16,662 nt of DNA from an uncultured Eubacterium sp. GTDB lineage: Bacteria > Bacillota > Clostridia > Oscillospirales > Acutalibacteraceae. The translations under genes and the position numbers were made by a program. The notes under the pieces were generated by a model, which saw only the letters and a program-made list of their open reading frames with translations, was not told where the DNA came from and ran no database searches. The stretch lies in NCBI GenBank assembly GCA_905233805.1, contig CAJOER010000050.1, positions 1 to 16,662 of the forward strand, read 5' to 3'. This document shows positions 13,487 to 16,662 of this stretch, in pieces. Each line of letters begins with the position of its first letter. Position 1 is the stretch's first letter.

Positions 13487-14457
13487 TACTTAATCTCGTC
13501 GTCCTCGGGGTTTTCGGTAATAACCGCTTTGAGCGCTTCAATACCGCACTCGATTATATCGTCCTCGGGTTCCTTGGTTGTAATTCTCTGCATCCAGAGT
13601 CCGGGCGCGGAGAGGATTTTTACCATAATATTATCGTGCCTGCCCGCGTATCTTATAAACTCATAGCCGAGCGCCATAATTATCGGGATAAGAGGGAGCT
13701 TGATAAACGTCCAGATTATCGGATTATCTTTAAGTTCTTTGGGTGTACAAAGCGAAAGGAGCGTTACGAGCAGAATGCTGAGTATAAGCATTACTATCAT
13801 AAACGAGGTTCCGCATCTCGGATGAAAACGCGTGCATTTTTTTACGTTTTCAACGGTGAGGTCCATACCCTTTTCATAGCAGCAGATTGACTTATGCTCC
13901 GCGCCGTGATACTTGAATACTCTTTTAATATCCTTAGTCTGGGAAATTACCGCCATATAAACGATAAATATAATTATTTTAAGCGTTCCCTCAAACACGC
14001 CTCTGAACGGTTCAAGCGAGCCGTGGGAGAGCGAGTTGAAGCCTTTGAAAATAATGTTGGGAAGGAAAAGGAAAATGAAGGCGGCAAGTGCAAAGCCGAG
14101 AACGGTTGCAATACCCATAATAACGCTCATCAGCTTATCGCCGAGTTTATCGTCAAGCCATTTTTCAAACTTCGACATCTCCGCGTCTTCAATTTCTTCC
14201 ATACCCGAAACCTCGGCGGAATACATAAGACACCTGTAACCCATAATCATAGACTCAATAAAGCCTACAATTCCTCTTATAAGCGGGAGTTTAAAGAACT
14301 TATGCTTTTCTCCGAACGATACTATATCGTGGTATTCGGTTAATATTTCGCCGTCGGGCTTGCGGACTGCGGTAGCCATACCTTTCGGCCCGCGCATCAT
14401 AACGCCCTCAATCAGCGCCTGACCTCCGACAGATGTTTTATGAAATTTCTCTGACAT
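13486..14457 (-). CDS. DUF1385 domain membrane protein
   Basis: A 323-residue protein of the DUF1385 (YqhQ-like) family, of unknown function, commonly next to prmC/prfA in Firmicutes. Conserved features are GGQALIEGVMMRGPKG (11-26), FKYHGAEHKSI (181-191) and the FHPRCGTSF motif (211-219) with its His and Cys. Hydrophobic segments lie at about 110-136, 158-173, 217-236 and 250-267, so it is a multi-pass inner-membrane protein. The C-terminus is acidic. The stop overlaps the prmC ATG by one base. Only a weak AAAGG site precedes the ATG, located just after the kinase stop. Confidence 0.9.
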   Translation of the reverse strand: MSEKFHKTSVGGQALIEGVMMRGPKGMATAVRKPDGEILTEYHDIVSFGEKHKFFKLPLIRGIVGFIESMIMGYRCLMYSAEVSGMEEIEDAEMSKFEKWLDDKLGDKLMSVIMGIATVLGFALAAFIFLFLPNIIFKGFNSLSHGSLEPFRGVFEGTLKIIIFIVYMAVISQTKDIKRVFKYHGAEHKSICCYEKGMDLTVENVKKCTRFHPRCGTSFMIVMLILSILLVTLLSLCTPKELKDNPIIWTFIKLPLIPIIMALGYEFIRYAGRHDNIMVKILSAPGLWMQRITTKEPEDDIIECGIEALKAVITENPEDDEIK

Positions 14458-14468
14458 AATCAGCCTTT

Positions 14469-15977
14469 CTATTCTTCACTCTGCTCTAAAATTTCGTCAA
14501 CGGGTAGGAAGATTGAAACCATTGTTCCCTTGCCCTCAACGCTGTCTATATCGAGCTTTCCTCCGTGAAGATTAACTATCTCACTTGTTACCGCAAGGCC
14601 TATTCCCGAGCCGCGTACGCTCATATTTGCTTTATAGAATTTCTCTTTAACATGAGGTAAGTCCTCGGCAGAAATTCCGCAGCCCTGGTCTACGATAACA
14701 ATCTTTGCAAAATCTTTTTCTTCTTCCTTAATAAACTCAGCCTTTACAAAGATTGAAGAACCCGGTCTTGAATACTTGAGCGCATTGTCAAGAATATTCA
14801 TAAAGACCTGCTTTAATCTGTTCGGGTCCGCGTTTGTTACGGAAGGTGTTTCGGGGATATTGTATTTAACGTTATATCCCTCTCTTACCGCTCTTTCGGT
14901 AAATGTGAAAAGCGTATCAAGAAGCTCGGCAAGAACGTCCGTTTTTGTAAGTCTTAACGTCATTCTTCCGCTTTGAAGCCTTGAGAAGTCGAGCAGTTCC
15001 TCAACAAAGCCCTCAAGCCTGCTTGCTTCTTTTACGATTACCTGAAGTCCTTTTTTAGTAAGCTCGTCAACGTTATCCTGATTTCCGAGCGTAAGAGTTT
15101 CGCCCCAGCCTTTTATGGATGTAAGCGGAGTACGAAGCTCATGCGAAATGGTCGAGATAAAATCGTTTTTCATTTTATCCGCCGCCGCAATTTCAGTTGC
15201 CATGGTGTTAATACTGTCTGCAAGGTCGCCGATTTCGTCATTGTACTGCTTTTCAATACGCACGTCGAGATTACCCGAAGCTATAAGAGTAGTAGCGTCG
15301 TTAATCTCTTTAACAGGAGTTATAATTGAGCGGATAAAAAAGCGGTTTGAATAATATATTATTCCCATAACGAATATAAACGCGACAGCCATTATAAATG
15401 AAATCGTATGTAGCTGGTCGTCAATCTCGTCAATAACGGTCATAACCCTAATCGCGCCGATTTCAATTCCGTTTGAATCGGTAATAGCGCGGCATACCGC
15501 CATTATCTTCTCACCGTTCTGAGCCTTGCCGATAAACTTCGACAAACCGCCGTTTTTCGTCATAGCCTCGTTATAATCGGGCATATCCTGCTTTTCAATC
15601 TTAAAGCCGCTTGACGAAAGTATGACGTTGCCGTCGTTATCAATAATCCAGAGCGTCGTTCTGTTTTTATACGGGTAAGAATTAACGTAATCCGCTGCCG
15701 AGCTTTCAAGCGAATAACCGCTGTCAATATTGTTTTTGAAATATTTGACTGCGGATTCGGACGCGCCGGAGGAAACGATATTTTCAGCTGTATTGTAATA
15801 ATAGCCTTTTATTCCAACGGACGCGGTGATAAATGCAGCAACGAGAATTACGGCAATTACGCCGATAATATTAATCAGCCAACGCTTGGTAATACCCTCG
15901 ATTTTTACATCCTTAAGGTTAGAGCGCTTTAAGTTATCTAATTTTCGCTGAATATATTCCTTAAAGCGATATATCAT
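14469..15977 (-). CDS. Two-component sensor histidine kinase with extracellular sensor domain
   Basis: A 502-residue membrane kinase. Layout: cytoplasmic N-terminus rich in Lys/Arg, membrane segment 1 (about 34-55), an extracellular Cache/PAS-like sensor (about 57-187, with a TLWIIDNDGNVILSS strand pair), membrane segment 2 (about 192-209), HAMP (about 210-262), HisKA with His279 in TISHELRTPLTS, and an ATPase domain with N box around Asn394 (NILDNALKYS), G1 DQGCG (430-434) and G2 GSGIGLA (456-462). It resembles the WalK/ResE/PhoR group. It follows the response regulator by 14 bases, with AAGGA just past the regulator's stop. The signal sensed is unknown. Confidence 0.94.
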   Translation of the reverse strand: MIYRFKEYIQRKLDNLKRSNLKDVKIEGITKRWLINIIGVIAVILVAAFITASVGIKGYYYNTAENIVSSGASESAVKYFKNNIDSGYSLESSAADYVNSYPYKNRTTLWIIDNDGNVILSSSGFKIEKQDMPDYNEAMTKNGGLSKFIGKAQNGEKIMAVCRAITDSNGIEIGAIRVMTVIDEIDDQLHTISFIMAVAFIFVMGIIYYSNRFFIRSIITPVKEINDATTLIASGNLDVRIEKQYNDEIGDLADSINTMATEIAAADKMKNDFISTISHELRTPLTSIKGWGETLTLGNQDNVDELTKKGLQVIVKEASRLEGFVEELLDFSRLQSGRMTLRLTKTDVLAELLDTLFTFTERAVREGYNVKYNIPETPSVTNADPNRLKQVFMNILDNALKYSRPGSSIFVKAEFIKEEEKDFAKIVIVDQGCGISAEDLPHVKEKFYKANMSVRGSGIGLAVTSEIVNLHGGKLDIDSVEGKGTMVSIFLPVDEILEQSEE

Positions 15978-15991
15978 ATTATATTTATCCT

Positions 15992-16662
15992 TTATGAATT
16001 AGTAATCCACTTATATCCGAGTCCCCAGATAGTTACAAGCCTTGTAGGACTTGACGGATTATCCTCAATCTTCATTCTCAGACGTCTGATATTAACGTCA
16101 ACGATTTTTTCGTCGCCGAAATAGTTTTCTCCCCAGACCTGCTTTAAGATATCATTTCTTGAAAGTGCGGCGTTCGGGTTTTTGAAAAAGTATTCAATAA
16201 TCTGGAATTCAACCTGGGTAAGCTCAATGGCAGCGCCCGACTTTGTAAGGGTTCTGTTTCTGAGGTTGACGTCAAATTCGTCGAGGATAATGCTGTCCGA
16301 ATTACCGTCGGTACGGCGGATTCCCCTCGTCATTTCAACACGTCTGTAAACGGCGTCAACTCTCGCCATAAGTTCACTCGGTGAAAACGGCTTTGTTACA
16401 TAGTCGTCAGCTCCGAAAAGGAGTCCCGTTACCTTGTCCATTTCCTGAGTCTTGGCGCTGAGCATAATAATTCCGAGGTCGGAAGATATCTTTCTCAGTT
16501 CCTTACAAACGGAAAGACCGTCAAGTTCGGGCATCATAATATCGAGGATTGCAACGTCAAAGCCGTCCTCGTCCTCCTTGAATTTCTGAAGAGCAACAGT
16601 ACCGTTTTCAGCCTGTTCAACGGTATATCCGCTTCTTGTAAGATTGATAACTATAAATTCGC
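15992..16662 (-). CDS. OmpR/PhoB-family response regulator, 5' end cut by the window edge
   Basis: The frame is open to the right edge, so the N-terminus is missing by perhaps 10-15 residues; about 223 residues are visible. The receiver domain contains DVAILDIMMPELDG (the phosphoacceptor Asp is encoded at 16541-16543), IIMLSAK and GADDYVTKPFSPSEL with the conserved Lys. The C-terminal winged helix carries ELTQVEFQIIEYF, KQVWGENYFGDEKIVD, VNIRRLRMKIE and TIWGLGYKW, typical of the WalR/ResD class. It is the first gene visible of the long minus-strand unit and pairs with the kinase immediately downstream. DNA targets cannot be told from the sequence. Confidence 0.95.
   Translation of the reverse strand, partial: EFIVINLTRSGYTVEQAENGTVALQKFKEDEDGFDVAILDIMMPELDGLSVCKELRKISSDLGIIMLSAKTQEMDKVTGLLFGADDYVTKPFSPSELMARVDAVYRRVEMTRGIRRTDGNSDSIILDEFDVNLRNRTLTKSGAAIELTQVEFQIIEYFFKNPNAALSRNDILKQVWGENYFGDEKIVDVNIRRLRMKIEDNPSSPTRLVTIWGLGYKWITNS

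Noticed and set aside
1..16662. Mobile element, phage, CRISPR or defence system
   Set aside because: No transposase, integrase, direct-repeat array, tRNA or defence-family gene was seen; gene content is core chromosomal.

Overview
The window looks like a chromosome segment of a Gram-positive, low-to-mid-GC, anaerobic member of the Clostridia, possibly a gut Oscillospiraceae/Ruminococcaceae-like organism. Evidence: GGAGG ribosome binding sites, sigma-A promoters, a FeoA-FeoB fusion, the gene order scpA-scpB-DUF2953-ytfJ-S11 carboxypeptidase-rluB, a DUF1385-prmC pair, and biotin-dependent carboxyltransferase genes. The placement is inference from gene content. I saw no RNA genes, CRISPR array, insertion sequence or phage genes, and no gene-free stretch longer than 187 bases.

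Left part (1-4640). A partial NAD-dependent epimerase/dehydratase gene (minus strand, cut by the left edge) diverges from a two-gene metal transport operon on the plus strand: a FeoA-FeoB fusion for ferrous iron uptake, followed with no gap by a cation diffusion facilitator whose metal-site residues resemble manganese exporters. The 187-base divergent spacer holds a good extended -10 promoter on each strand.

Right part (4608-16662). Everything is on the minus strand with gaps of at most a few dozen bases or overlaps, so it reads as one long transcription unit from right to left: response regulator (cut by the right edge), sensor kinase, DUF1385 membrane protein, prmC, M50 membrane protease, scpA, scpB, DUF2953 protein, ytfJ, D-Ala-D-Ala carboxypeptidase, rluB, then a compact 12S-like carboxyltransferase, a biotin carrier and an oadA-like carboxyltransferase. 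It ends at a hairpin shared with the convergent metal operon. The unit mixes signalling, translation (PrmC, RluB), chromosome segregation (ScpAB), wall and spore functions (YtfJ, S11 peptidase) and carboxyl transfer.

Most notable points: the oadA-like gene is split in two by an apparent ~35-40 base out-of-frame deletion; PrmC lacks about 15 usually conserved residues just after its NPPY motif, in frame; the three carboxyltransferase genes match the three subunits of a soluble transcarboxylase, with no Na+-pump subunit in view; a 13-bp RNA hairpin straddles the annotated start of the carboxypeptidase gene; and the CDF exporter has an Asn-Asp/Asp-Asp metal site and an apparently duplicated C-terminal domain. 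I do not see a clearly undescribed defence or mobile system.
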